A stretch of 64,000 nt of DNA from Trema orientale (taxonomy: Eukaryota; Streptophyta; Magnoliopsida; Rosales; Cannabaceae): positions 487,649 through 551,648 of the forward strand of contig JXTC01000174.1 in NCBI GenBank assembly GCA_002914845.1. The letters run 5' to 3'. Under the pieces are notes generated by a model. The model saw only the letters and a program-made list of their open reading frames with translations. It was not told where the DNA came from and made no database searches. Of this stretch, positions 36,606 to 49,988 are shown piece after piece. Both the position numbers and the translations under genes were made by a program. Within the stretch, counting starts at the first letter, position 1; the number at the start of each line of letters is the position of its first letter.

Positions 36606-37489
36606 GTTGGTTTTGGATTTTTTTTTTTTTTTTTTTTTTGAAAGAAGTTGATTTTGGATTTAAATCATATGCACAAAACAAAACATCAACATTTTGTTAG
36701 GGTTTGACTCATAAATTTTAGGTTGAACAAATTGTTGATAATCATTTTTGTCTTACCATGGTCTCATAATATAGACAAAGATATATACATTTTTATATTT
36801 GAAAAACAAAAACCGAAATTTTATTCATCAGGAACAATAATTTCAACGACAAATCACAAGAATAAGGAACAACTGAGTCAAGCATGTCCTTAATCAATAG
36901 CTCAACTTCAAGCAAAGAAATAGAGGAGCCTCTAATCATATATTAATACTAATGAACGAATCAGAATGATATTACAAGACAAAAGTATTTAAAGACAGGT
37001 AAATAGAGAGTAGAGACAGATTTTTTACATAGCTTGGCATAATCTCAGGTCTACATCCCAGGTTTTTTTTTTTTTTTTTTTTTGGTAATAAAAACTTCCC
37101 AGGTACTTTTTCACAACAGATGATAGAGTACAATTTTATATCAGTATAGTTTATGTAGAGAGAATACTTAGTAAAAGAGTTTGTGCTTTTTAAGTAAAGA
37201 GGTTGGGGCCACTGAAATTGTTTGTTTTATTTGGTGGAGCTGTACCAGAGTTTTATAGTAGCTAGGAATCAAATACTACTCTTACAATTAAAATTATGCA
37301 TATATTTTATTACTATATGAGACAATACGATTATCTGTTGATAACATTTTCCTTCAAATATGGCTCGATTGAGGCGTTATCTATAGAACTTTGCACTATA
37401 CAAGCACGTGATGAAAGTAACACTGAGATATTTATATGCGGTGCTAAGTGACAAATTTGTATAAATGATTAACTATCACAATATTCACA

Positions 37490-38060
37490 GTTCGTTTGAC
37501 ACATATGATTAGATTGGAATGAATTGGATTATTAAATGGGATCACATTGGATTGGATTTGATAATGCTATTTAGTACTATACTATATTTAGTACAACACA
37601 TAAATAAAATAAAGTAAATATAACAACTTTTTATAATGTAATTATAATTATCTTTTATTTAAAAATAAATAAATAAATAATTCTAAAAATAAAAAATATA
37701 AATTTAAATGATGATTATATAAAATAATATGATTTTGATTTATTTATGAAAAATAGGTATGTAAAAATAAAATATATTTTTTAGTTATAAAATAAAAAAT
37801 GGACTTCAATTAATATTTATGTATATTTATATTAATTAAAAAATATTAAAGAAATAAAGAAAGAAAAAAGAAAAAAAACAAAAGGTATGTTGGGCTTGAG
37901 ACTAAATTAACCCAACATCTAGTTGGGATAATTTAGTCCCACGGGAAGAGGACTAAAAAGAGGGGTCAGACTCATTTGTCCAATGTCTCATTGGGCCTAA
38001 ACATAGAACTAGAAGAGTCTAGTCCCAACTTTTAGTACGAGCCACCAAACGGGGCCTCAA
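37490..38060 (+). mobile_element. Non-autonomous DNA-transposon-like repeat, copy 1
   Basis: This 570-bp unit starts near GTTTGACACATATGATTAGA and ends GAGCCACCAAACGGGGCCT. It is closely matched along its length by a second copy at 38565-39110. The right end, read inverted, gives AGGCCCCGTTTGGTGG, a form common at the ends of plant MITE families; the left end has only the short matching CGTTTG. The interior is AT-rich and non-coding. Confidence 0.65.
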
Positions 38061-38564
38061 TGTTTTGTAGTGATTAAGCTCATAATTCATTATCTCACAT
38101 ATATAATGAATAAAAACGGAGTTACAATAAGAATGAGACTTGACTATACATCGACTATCTGTTGATTGAGACTAATGATAATTTTTATATTTTTGTCTAA
38201 TGATTGTATGAGCAAATAATAAACAATGATACACTAAAAAGCAAAAAAAAAAAAAATAACGATAATAAAATAAACCAAGAATATTTGTAATTATTGTAGA
38301 AAAACCAGTTTAATTTTAAAATTAATTACTTTGTTAATCATTGTCAAATGTCAAGTATCGTCTTAGCCTTAAATTTTAAAAGCTTTGTATTTTGGTTCTT
38401 ATTATTTTTAAATTTGTCATATGTTTGCTAGTCCTTTTTTTTAATAACATTTCCATTAACATTTAATGTAAAATTGGCAAAAAAAAATTTCTTTAGAGTT
38501 ATGGACAAACGGTAATATTTATTATTGTATGATACTCCACGTAACAAATGTTTAGACTTTAACG

Positions 38565-39110
38565 ACTTGTTTTGTACGTAGGATTGGATTGGATTGGATT
38601 AGATTGGACTATTAAATGGGATTGGATTGGATTGTGCTATTTAGTACTATAGTGTGTTTGGTGCAACACATGACTAAAACAAAATAAATATAACAACTTT
38701 TCTTAATATAGTTCTAATTATGATTTATTTATAAATAAATAAATATTTCAAAAAATAGAAAGATAAATTTAAATGATAATTATATAAAATAATATGATTT
38801 TAATTTTTTTATGAAAAATAGGTATATAAAAATAAAATATAAAATTTTAGTTAAAAAATAAAAAATGGAATTTAATTAATATTTATATATATTTATATTA
38901 ATTAAATAAATTATTAAAGAAAAAAAAAACAAAAGATGCTGGGCTTGGGACTAAATTAACCTAAGTTCTAATTGAGATAATTTAGTCCCATAGGAAGAGA
39001 CTAAAAATGAGGCCTGTACTCTTTTGTCCAATCATTTCTTGGGCCCAAACATGGGTTTGGATAAAGGAGTCTAGTCTCAACCTTTAATCCGAGCCACCAA
39101 ATAGGCTGTA
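38565..39110 (+). mobile_element. Non-autonomous DNA-transposon-like repeat, copy 2
   Basis: Same family and orientation as 37490-38060: shared blocks include ATTTAGTACTATA, ATATAACAACTTTT, AATAATATGATTTT, GGGACTAAATTAACC and GAGCCACCAAA. Near the left end the motif GGATT is repeated in tandem. The two copies lie about 1.1 kb apart, suggesting nearby insertion or segmental duplication. Confidence 0.65.
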
Positions 39111-39599
39111 AACGTTGTAAATAAACATATTTATATAGCCACATGCATATTAAGTGACATATATTTTGATTCTAAAAAGAGAAGTAGAATTTGAAACTTA
39201 TTTCAACAAATCAGATGGCCTAATACTGGTCATGGATTTATTTATTTATTAGTTGCGTAAAACTACTCAAGGATTTTGAGATCGTAATTTATTTACTCAA
39301 TATGTTTCAAATTTTCCACTCTAATAAAAAAAAGCCACTTCTTCACTCAACAAAAAAAAAAAAAAAAATAAAAAAAGAAAAAGAAAAATAAAAAAGGAGA
39401 GAATGAAGTAAACTACACTTCCTCGACATCGCTCGAAAACAGTGGTGTGCCACAAATTAATAAGAAAATGACGTGCCAAATTGGCAAAACAACAAAGATT
39501 GAAACGACAGATGGAATAGCATGCAATATGTCGTTTTCATTGATAGAGAAAACGCAATGCCGTTGGAAAATATGGGTATAACGGCAATCATTTTATTTA

Positions 39600-40473
39600 T
39601 TAGGGATAACAACATTAAAATGTCTTGACTTTTAACTTTTTTGCAAAAAAAAACTATGACATTTGAATGTCTACAAAATAATACTCTCACTTCTAAATTT
39701 TCGCAAAATAATACAATGACTTTTCAATTTCTGCAAAATAATACATTCACTTTTGAATTCTGCAAATTAATACTCTAATAATTAAAATTATTATAAATTA
39801 ATACCCTAATGCTTGAAATTCATATAAATTTATAACCTTAATACCCAATTAGTTGATTTTAATAATAAAAAAATGGTAATAGCCATCATCAACTTAATTA
39901 AAACTTATTAAACAATAATAAAGTTTTTGAAAAATATTTATAATTAGCTTATTTTACTTTTCATTCAAAAAAGAAAAGTAAAAAATTAGAACCAGAGGTA
40001 AGAATAATTAACTGTAAAAAAAAAAAAGAAACATGAGAGGTAATTTTTTTGTGTGTTTTTCTAGCAATTAACTAAAAAAAATAGTTATAAAATAATTCCG
40101 ATAATATTCTAATATCTAAATATTTTTAATAAGTTAATGAGAGGTGTTTGCATTTTTTGATTTGCTCATAATATAAATATACAAAGAAAATAAACATTGA
40201 AGGTGTTAATTTATAGAAATCGTAAATATCAATTATATTAATTTGTAGAATTCAAAAGTGAGGGAATTAATTTATAAAAATCATGAATATAAGCGTATTA
40301 ATTTGTAGAATTCAAGAGTGAAGGAATTAATTTGTAAAAATCATGAATATAAGCGTATTAATTTATAAAATTTCAAAAATGAGGTTATTAATTTGCAGAA
40401 ATTCAAAAAATAGAGTATTATTTTTGCAAAAAAGTTAAAAGTGAAGATATTTTTACGTGATTAACCCTATCTA
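39600..40473. repeat. Inverted-repeat element with internal tandem repeats
   Basis: The left end (AGGGATAACAAC ... GACTTTTAACTTTTTTGCAA) is mirrored at the right end (TTGCAAAAAAGTTAAAAGTG ... GATTAACCCT). Inside both arms are repeated units with the core TTAATTTGTAGAATTCAA or its complement, in roughly 60-70-base steps. It has no open frame and lies just upstream of the CAND1 promoter. The large size with tandem arms resembles a foldback or Mutator-like MITE; target duplication is not clear. Confidence 0.65.
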
Positions 40474-40507
40474 TTATAACTAGAGCATGTCATTTAACAT
40501 ATTTGAT

Positions 40508-40521
40508 AACGACATGTCGTT
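40508..40521. promoter_or_regulatory. 14-bp palindrome AACGACATGTCGTT upstream of CAND1
   Basis: A perfect palindrome about 135 bases before the TATA-like motif of CAND1. Related words lie at 39502-39509 and 39529-39536. It belongs to the recurring motif set described in the findings; function is inferred. Confidence 0.4.
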
Positions 40522-40641
40522 TATCAAACTCCGGATTGGGATTCGGGATAGAACTAACCAAGTCCAGCGTTTGGTGCCTCGCATAACATATTCCCAAGTC
40601 GAGGGTAAATATTGCTAATCCAGGAATTTAGTAATCCCCAC

Positions 40642-41460
40642 TATTTAAAAGGGACCTTCAACTTCTCTGCCCTACACTGATACATATAACCCCAAACCGA
40701 GACCAAAAGGGAGTGAACCACTGAGCTCTCCCTGAGTCCCAGTCCAGTGAGCTACGTCTCCGACCTCCGACGGTCGCAGAACTCTGGTAAGTTTCTTCCT
40801 CGTTTTTCTCTCTGGTTATTGAAATTTTCTTGATTTTGATTCTTACTCTCTTGAAAATTTTCTCTCTTACCAAACACAGATCAATATATCACTCTGAGTT
40901 TTGCAGTTTATAGCTCTTTTTATAATCTGTGAATTTATTCGGTGTTCGTAATTTGACTAGTTTTGATTCCTTATACGGGTTTCACTGTGCATTGATGTTG
41001 CATAAGTTTTCCGAATCAATTGGCTATTGTATTTGTGGTAGTGGGAGATTTTATTTTGGCTAGGGTTAGTTAGATAATAGTATCGATAGGGCCACCTATT
41101 CGGGGATTCGGGTATTGGGATCAGCGGTTTCTATATAGTTCTTTTTGATCTTGAACTTTAGTTTTTTAGTTTTTATAAGCAATTAAGTATGTATTACTTG
41201 GTTAATTAAGTAGTTGGTTCTTTAAACTTGTTTACTAGACACAATGCGGTGCTCCGGTGCATAAACTTAGGTTTATCATCAAATTTTAGATTCAAGGCAT
41301 GCTTTTTTTTTTTTTTTAATTTTACGTTTTAAATGCATAACTAGAGCTGTTCTTATTCATTTATTCGTTTTTTTTTTGTCCCCAGCTTTTGCCTATTTGA
41401 TTGAGATATTGACTTTTGCTGAAATTGGTGCACGCCACATTCTCGTATAGTCGTGCAGCT
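40642..41460 (+). promoter_or_regulatory. CAND1 core promoter and 5'-UTR with leader intron
   Basis: TATTTAAA at 40642-40649 is a plausible TATA box. A good donor follows at 40797 (CTCTG|GTAAGTTT) and a polypyrimidine-CCCAG acceptor at 41384-41385, giving a 589-base 5'-UTR intron. The second UTR exon then runs from 41386 to the ATG at 41461. Leader introns often raise expression of plant housekeeping genes. Confidence 0.55.
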
Positions 41461-44400
41461 ATGGCGAATTTAGCTTTAACTAGTATACTGGAGAAGGTAT
41501 AATTCTTTTGGGTTTGTGCATTTTTCGTTTGCGTACTTACCATGTTCGAATTTTCTTCATGCCATCTGTTACCTGTGTTTTTGTGGTGTGGATGCCTGAC
41601 TTTTGAACTTGTGTGCAGATGACGGGCAAAGATAAAGATTACAGATACATGGCAACGTCTGATCTCTTAAATGAATTAAACAGAGACAATTTTAAAGCTG
41701 ATGCTGATTTAGAGTCAAAGTTGTCAACTATCATCATTCAGCAGCTTGATGATGTTGCTGGCGATGTGTCTGGGTTAGCTGTGAAATGGTATGGTATTCC
41801 TCTCTGCATCGACCCCCTGTTACATTGTCGTAGCTTTTCTTGTATGTTTCATATGGAAGTGAATGGAAAATGTTATATAAATTTATTCATTGTTTTACTG
41901 TGATCTTGTAGTCTTGCTCCATTAGTGAAGAAGGTCAGTGAGGCACGGGTTGTGGAAATGACCAATAAACTCTGTGAGAAACTGTTGAATGGGAAGGATC
42001 AGCATCGAGACATTGCAAGCATTGCTTTGAAGACTATTGTTGCTGAAGTTGCTACTCAATCTCTTGCGCAGTCTATTCTACTCTCAATTTTGCCACAATT
42101 GATTAAAGGAATCACCGGACCTGTAAGTAATAATTTCTTACTCATATCTGTATATGGTTATTTTGTTAATCATAGTTCAGATCATCTGATCTTACATGTT
42201 TTACATGGTTACCGATCTGTTGTCTACCTTAATCAATTCATTAAGCAATTCCTCATGTTAAAACTTCTTTTTGTTTTTGTTTTTGTTTTGTTTTTCTTTT
42301 TTGCGAAGAAGAAAAGCTTGTTAAGGCTTCTTGCTAATGACTTTACTGCACTTGTTTTTCCAGGGTACAAGCACAGAGATAAAGTGTGAATGTCTTGACA
42401 TTTTATGTGATGTCCTTCATAAATTTGGAAATCTCATGGCAACTGACCACGAGCTGCTTTTAGGGGCACTCTTGTCCCAGTTGAGTTCTAATCAGGCCAG
42501 TGTGAGAAAGAAAACCGTTTCATGTATTGGTAAAGTTTGTATACTTTGTACATTAGTAATTATTTTTCTGAACTGTTACTTTTAGAAGGTATTTACCAAT
42601 TTGTTTGATGTTGCTCAATTTTATTATGCCTTGCTTCCGTCGTTTTCGGTACTGTGTAATATGATATGTCATGAAACATGGCTTATGGTCACTGATGTAG
42701 GACGCATTAGAGGGTCTTTATTTGTTTATTTTCGGTCATATAAATTAGTTCTCTCTCTTGGTTTTTGGCTTTTTAATTTAGCAGGTTAATAGAATTTGCA
42801 AGTGATTGCACTGGGAAAGTGTAGCACAAACATGAATAGCATGCGCGTGGCCCTCCGTTTAATATTGCTTCCCTAGATCTTGTATGCCTTTAGATTGAAA
42901 TTCCTTTGTGCATGGTTTTTTTGATGAACACATTGTTGTACAGCTGAATGATCAAGGCACTAAGCTTTGGGGATATTAAATAATTATTGGTAATAAGAGT
43001 ATATGGAACTCTGTCTAAAATGGATATGAATTGAACTCTAGTATGAAGGGAATTGACAAATTTGATTTGGCTTGTGGTTGTATGGTTACTTTTGTTCCAA
43101 AAATAAAACAGTATATTAAAGTTGACTTATGACTTTGTTTTCAGCATCCCTTGCTTCAAGCTTGTCGGATGATTTGTTAGCAAAGGCAACGGTTGAAGTT
43201 GTTCAGAACTTGAGAACTAAAGGCAAAAAATCAGAAATGACCCGTACAAACATTCAGATGATTGGTGCTTTAAGGTGGGTGTCATAATGTTTATTTTGAT
43301 GTCTAATGGATATCTTTCCATGTTCTGTGTTTCTTATTGTCAAGAGGTGAAAATTCTTTTTCTGATGAGTTTTGTATCTCTGGTGTTTCAGTCGGGCTGT
43401 TGGGTATAGGTTCGGACCTCATCTTTCTGATACTGTCCCCGTGCTAATCAATTACTGCACAAGTGCATCAGAGAATGATGAAGAACTTCGTGAGTACAGC
43501 TTGCAGGTATGACCCTATATGAGTTCTTTTTCTTTTTCCTTTCCTTTTCTTTCAGTTCATTGTCGATGTTTTATTTTTATTTTTCATCTGTTTGCTAGTA
43601 TTTGTCTTATATCTAAATTGAACTTTTTTTGCATCTCTGTTTATTTATTTATATGCTATTTGGACTGCAGGCACTTGAAAGTTTTCTCCTTAGGTGCCCC
43701 AGGGATATTTCTTCCTACTGTGATCAAATTCTTCATCTTACTCTGGACTACTTAAGTTATGATCCAAACTTCACTGATAACATGGAGGAGGATACTGATG
43801 ACGAGAGTCTTGAAGAGGAGGAAGATGAGTATGTTTCTAATCTAGGTGTTTGAGGGTGATTCATGACTCTCAATCCATAAAAAATTTGTTAATAGCTGGA
43901 TGCTTTATTATTTGTAGTGAAAGTGCAAACGAATATACTGATGATGAGGATGTCAGCTGGAAAGTTCGAAGAGCTGCGGCTAAATGCTTAGCGGCACTAA
44001 TTGTATCTCGTCCTGAGATGCTTGCAAAATTGTACGAGGAGGTATTATTGTGATTGCTTTTGATATCTGCTATTCTGTTATCTTGTAATAGTGATTTTGT
44101 TACTTATTTGATTGGGTTCATAGATTTCACATTAAACATATTATCTATTCTTGGTCAGGCTTGCCCAAAATTGATTGAGAGATTTAAGGAGAGGGAGGAA
44201 AATGTCAAGGCAAGTTCTAATGTTCTATATATGTATACTAATGTTATTATGCTTATTACTGTTATTATTGTTTCACTTTTTTCGTGTGGTGTGTTATCTC
44301 ATACTCCTTTGCTGCAGATGGATGTATTCAATACGTTCATTGAACTGTTACGTCAAACTGGAAATGTTACTAAAGGGCAGATTGACATTAATGAACTAAG

Positions 44401-47400
44401 GCAAGTTTTTATTTATTTATCTTTTCTACTATTATTCTACATATGCTAAAAGTCCCCAAACCCGCTTCAATCTCTGTCTCTTCTCCTTTCTTGAGTATGC
44501 ATGGGTTTTTATAGTTTTTGGAAAATGTATGGTGGACCTTAGTTTTTCCCTATTTTATATTGTCTTTCCATCGCCCTACTGTTTGCCTTGCAGGCCATTC
44601 AGGGGTAAATTCATCACCAGTTTAAATTGAATACTATCATGCTTCTTATTCTTATCCTTTTATCTTTGTTTACTTAGCAACACTATATTATCATGTAGCT
44701 AAGTCCAATGTTTATGCTTTCTCTTCCCCCTCTTTGTTCCCTCTAGGTCCCATTAATATTGTAGTATTGCTTGTAATATAAGCTGCGCAAAAAGTTCTTT
44801 CTCTTTGCACATTTCTTAAGTTGCATGGTTTCCTAGTTATGAACTAGTATCAATGCTTAAAATTCACTTATATGCAGTCCGAGATGGTTGCTGAAGCAAG
44901 AAGTGCCAAAGATTATCAAGTCTATAAATAGGCAACTGCGTGAGAAGTCTATTAAAACAAAGGTAATAATTTCCCATGTCCATTTGGATGCGTTTGTTCC
45001 AGACTATTTTCAAAGCATTACATTTTATCTTGTTGGCAGGTTGGTGCATTTTCTGTTTTGAAAGAACTTGTGGTTGTCTTGCCAGATTGCCTGGCAGACC
45101 ACATTGGATCCCTCATTCCAGGAATTGAGAAGGCACTAAATGTAAGTAAAATTGTTCAAGCTGAAACTTGAAAGTATATTTTGATCTTACGATGTTCCAT
45201 CTGATGTTAATATTGTCCCCCTTTCCCCTATCTTATTCTCTATGACCATATACAGGACAAATCTTCTACCTCAAATTTGAAAATAGAAGCTCTTATCTTT
45301 ACAAGATTGGTGTTGGCTTCGCATTCTCCATCTGTTTTCCATCCTCACGTGAAGGTAACATCAGTGCCCTTCTTTTCTAAGTGCAGAAGCGGGAGCACGA
45401 TAAGGAGAACTAGAATGCATTAATATAAATACACTATATGTGAAACGAACAAGTGGATGTTTGGATTTGAATACTTGTGATATATATATATATATACGTA
45501 TGGTTCCCAATCCAATAGGTATTTTTTTTAGCCGTTGGATCATATTATCTAATGGCTATCATAATTTGAATAGTTGGAAAAAATAAAAATAAAAATAAAT
45601 ACCTATTATTTAATACTTTTCTCTCCACTTTTTCTTATGAAAAGACATGCGTGATAATTTTTAATTAGGTAAAATAATACCTATGGAAAAAAAAAAAAAA
45701 CCTGCTGGATTGGTGTCCTATATGTATATATAAGTATGTGTTAAGAAACAAGATTTAGAATGCTGTGTTATATATATATATATTATATGTATAAGATTTG
45801 GCTAAATTAATGTTATTTATTCTTGTCATTTACAAAAGTTTCCTAATTTAACTTGGTTGACGTATCATAGACCTTTCAGTAATTAATCATATGTACGTAT
45901 GGTAGTGTTCGTGATAATTCCTGACTAATAAAATTATGAGCTTAATTATGTGTTACTCAAAATATTAACACAGCTTAATTTATCATAAAACTCTAAGATG
46001 ATATATATATATATATAATATATAGGAAGATAGTTAGATTTGTTAAAAATCAAACTACAATAGATAACTGAACCATAATGAAATGAAATGCAAGATACTT
46101 TATATATTGAAAACAATAATGTAAAATAGCTGAAATATTGCTAAGGTTAGATTATTAGAATGCTAAAAGAGAATCTGATCATAAAATACTTAAAAGCGGA
46201 AGATAAATAATCAGCTATATAATAATTGAAATTTCCAAGAACATTTATGTTGGGGCCTTTGAATGGCTCAACATTTATAGAGTTCTTTTAAGATGAAATG
46301 TATATGTATGTATGTAGAAATAAGAAATTGATGTTGATGAAGTTAAAGAAATGTTGCTCTTTACAAGCTGACCAGAAATTAGATCATACTTATTATAAGC
46401 TTAAGTGTATAAAGCATAACATATAAACCTTTAGTGATCAAACTAAAGATGTATATGCATGCCCATGATGATCAGCTGCTATTTTAAACATATACATAGA
46501 TAAAAACAATATTTTAAGTAAAAGAAAGAGGTGAAAACTTAGGTTAAAGGACACTAGGTCCGAAGAAAGAACTTATAGCTGCTATTGGTGACAAAACCCA
46601 GCTGATCATGCATGCAGTGATGGAGTGCAGGTATCCAGCCCGTAGATAAAATACTAGAATGAAATATTTAATGTATAATCATGCTTTTAGATAACACAGG
46701 AGGTTTAAAATCGTTTTTGGGCTGTCGGGTAGAACAAAACAGAGAATTAAAATAACTTTTAGTGGCTGAAAACAGATTAGTGCGAGGAGCAAAGAGGGAT
46801 GGATTGATTAGTATTTTGGGACTAAGAAATGCTCTAAAAGGGGGCTGGAATATCTCTGCTTTTGCAGAGGAATGTAGAAGTATTTATAGGCTTTAAGACA
46901 ATTATTAGCATGGGGAACAAAGGAATAAAAAGTGATGATTGAGAGGGGAACATTCTGCCAAGTGGCGAGTTTGTCTCCTCTGGTTTTTAGTAAAACAAAA
47001 GCTGCAGCTGGTATTTACACAATACCAGCTGCTAAACACTCTTATATTTGCTAAACAATCCCTTAGGATCCAACAAATTTCCTTGGGATTCAATCCCTTG
47101 CTGACAGCTGGCTGGTTTCAGCTAGAAACCATAGATCAATACCAAAATACCACCTGGTTATGAGCTTGGTGTTTCTGCATGTAAACAGTGATTAAACTCT
47201 TCTATTTTGCATAACTCAATCCTTCTTCTAGAAACCTTTAAATGTATTCAGGGTATAGGGTAAATACCCTATTTGTTAACCCCTAAAATACCTCTAGTAT
47301 AGCTTTGTTTTAATCTGATTTAAACTAATTAATCACATGTTTAATTCAATTTTACTACTACCTAGGGACTTACCCCAGAACAAGTAGTTTATACTTTTTT

Positions 47401-49951
47401 ACATATGATTACTGTTATCAAAAAGTTTGTCTAAATTTAATTTTGAACTTAGATAAGTAATTAGATATAAGACCATTAGTGTGTAATAGGATGTTCTTTA
47501 TCAAGTCGAATTAACAAGTAAATGGGAGAATGGTCTATTACTCTAGTAGTGGAATAGGTCAAGGACTTGGATTTTGGTATCTTGTAACTTTTTGTCTGCT
47601 TTATGTTATTTTCTTGCTTCTTGCATTTTGCTACTCTTGTAATTGTATGTTTTTTCTTTTCTTTTTTTTTTTTTTTGAAGAACTGTGTTTAATCTTGCAT
47701 TTTCGCTTCGTTTGTATTTCGGTGTTACTTACTTTTAAAAATTTTGTTTAATTTTGCATTTTCTTTGGTTGACGTTTTAATTCTTTTTCCCAGGCTCTTT
47801 CTAGTCCTGTTTTATCTGCTGTAGGTGAGCGATATTACAAAGTGACAGCTGAGGCTTTAAGAGTGTGTGGGGAACTCGTTCGTGTTGTTCGCCCTAACAT
47901 TGAAGTGAGTTTAGTTGGTATTCTTAGACTCTGGGATCTTGTGAGTCCATTGTCTAATGTTTCAAATAATTTTTTATCCAGGGAATCGGATTTGATTTTA
48001 AACCTTATGTGCGTCCAATTTATAGTGCCATAATGTCACGGTTGACAAATCAAGATCAAGATCAGGTCAGTAGTATTTCTGTTAAAGCAGTGTTGTAGAA
48101 GGTTTACTGTGGCTCACATTTATACTTATCCAGGAGGTCAAGGAGTGTGCTATCTCTTGCATGGGACTCGTTGTATCAACATTTGGTGATAATCTCAAAG
48201 CGGAATTACCTGCGTGCCTTCCTGTACTTGTTGATCGGATGGGTAATGAGATAACCAGACTAACTGCTGTAAAGGTGTGTTGCATTTGTTTAATACAATT
48301 AGGCTGCGCACTATACATGCCCATATGCACTTTGGCTTGAATTTATTCTGCTCTCATTTGGTTGAGTTACCCTTATTAGAAATACATGAAATTGTTGTGC
48401 ATGCATGCATGTAGTAGAATCAAGTGTGTAGTTCATAAGCTATTATCCAGGGTGCTGAGATGAGTTTTTCTGGTGGTTTTCATCGTCTGCCCTTTATTTA
48501 TTTAGTAATTGTTTTTACTTGGTTTCTGTAAGAAGCAGAAGCTTCTGTTAAAACAGAGAATACAAAACCAGAGGATAAGCTGCCTCTTGTTCTAAATTCT
48601 TACTAAACGTACTTTAAGAGCGCTAGAGGCAGATTCCTTGGGGTTATATAAAATGGAAAGTTCCTAAGTTCCTTAACAGAAGATGCCCACAAAAAACTCC
48701 ATTACTTCATTCCATCCCACAAGAGAGTCTCATTTGAAAAGGGATTTCCAAGTAGTAAATGCTTACTGTTTCTTTTGACTTGAACTAGTGCACTAAAAGC
48801 CAGAACTGCCACTGGCTTTATTTTATTGTACATTCAGCATCTTTGATGTTCTAAAATGTTTTACTTCCAGGCATTTGCTGTGATTGCTGCTTCTCCACTG
48901 CAAATAGACCTCTCGTGTGTTTTGGAGCAAGTAATAACTGAACTGACTGCATTCTTACGAAAGGTAAGAGAATTTGTCATATATTGTCTTGAATTCAGAT
49001 TCCTTTTCTAAAGATCATATTTTGCCATGACTTGTGTTTAAATCCTTCCTGAAGATGTATGAACAAATTTCTGAACATCACTTCTCTTGGAAAATAGGCT
49101 AATCGGGCTTTAAGGCAAGCAACGTTAGGGACCCTAAATTCCCTAATTGTGGCTTATGGTGATAAAATCGGCTCCTCTGCTTATGAAGTCATTATTGTCG
49201 AACTTTCTACTCTGATAAGGTTCCAACTTACTCGACCTTTTTTCATTTGATTTTGAAATGTTTTTTGTTTTTATTTGTTTTCCCTTATGTAGTTGTGCAT
49301 GAATAGTTTCAATTAAGCTTTGTCTGATGCAACTTAGTTCTCATTCATCACCACTCTGTCAGTGATTCAGACTTACATATGACGGCTCTTGCCTTGGAAC
49401 TCTGCTGCACCTTGATGTCTGACAAGAGATCAAGTTCAGTGGTTGGTTTGGCTGTTAGAAACAAAGTTCTTCCTCAAGCACTAACATTAATAAAAAGCTC
49501 ATTGCTCCAAGGCCAAGCCCTACTGGTAAGTTGCATTTCTGTTTTGCTGTTGAATCTTGATCTAGATACTTTGCATGTTTGAAGACATTAATTTTTGGAT
49601 ACTGCAGGCTCTGCAAAACTTCTTTGCTGCTTTGGTCTATTCTTCGAACACTAGTTTTGATGCCTTGCTTGATTCTCTTCTTTCAAGTGCCAAACCATCT
49701 CCCCAGTCTGGTGGTGTTGCAAAACAAGCTTTATACTCAATAGCCCAATGTGTGGCTGTTCTTTGCCTTGCTGCGGGTGATAAGAAATATTCATCTACAG
49801 TGAAAATGCTGACAGAAATCCTCAAAGATGACAGCAGTACCAATTCAGTAAGCAATAAGCACCCGCCTGTGATTCCATTAAAATAAAATAAATAGATAAA
49901 AGCAACTCTTAGGCCTTGCACAAACTAGTAATGCTATCAAGAAACAGAAAT

Positions 49952-49988
<37 letters not shown>

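Noticed and set aside
46905..47163. Open frames on both strands in CAND1 intron 13
   Set aside because: Short, with no family features and located in a clearly spliced intron between conserved CAND1 exons.
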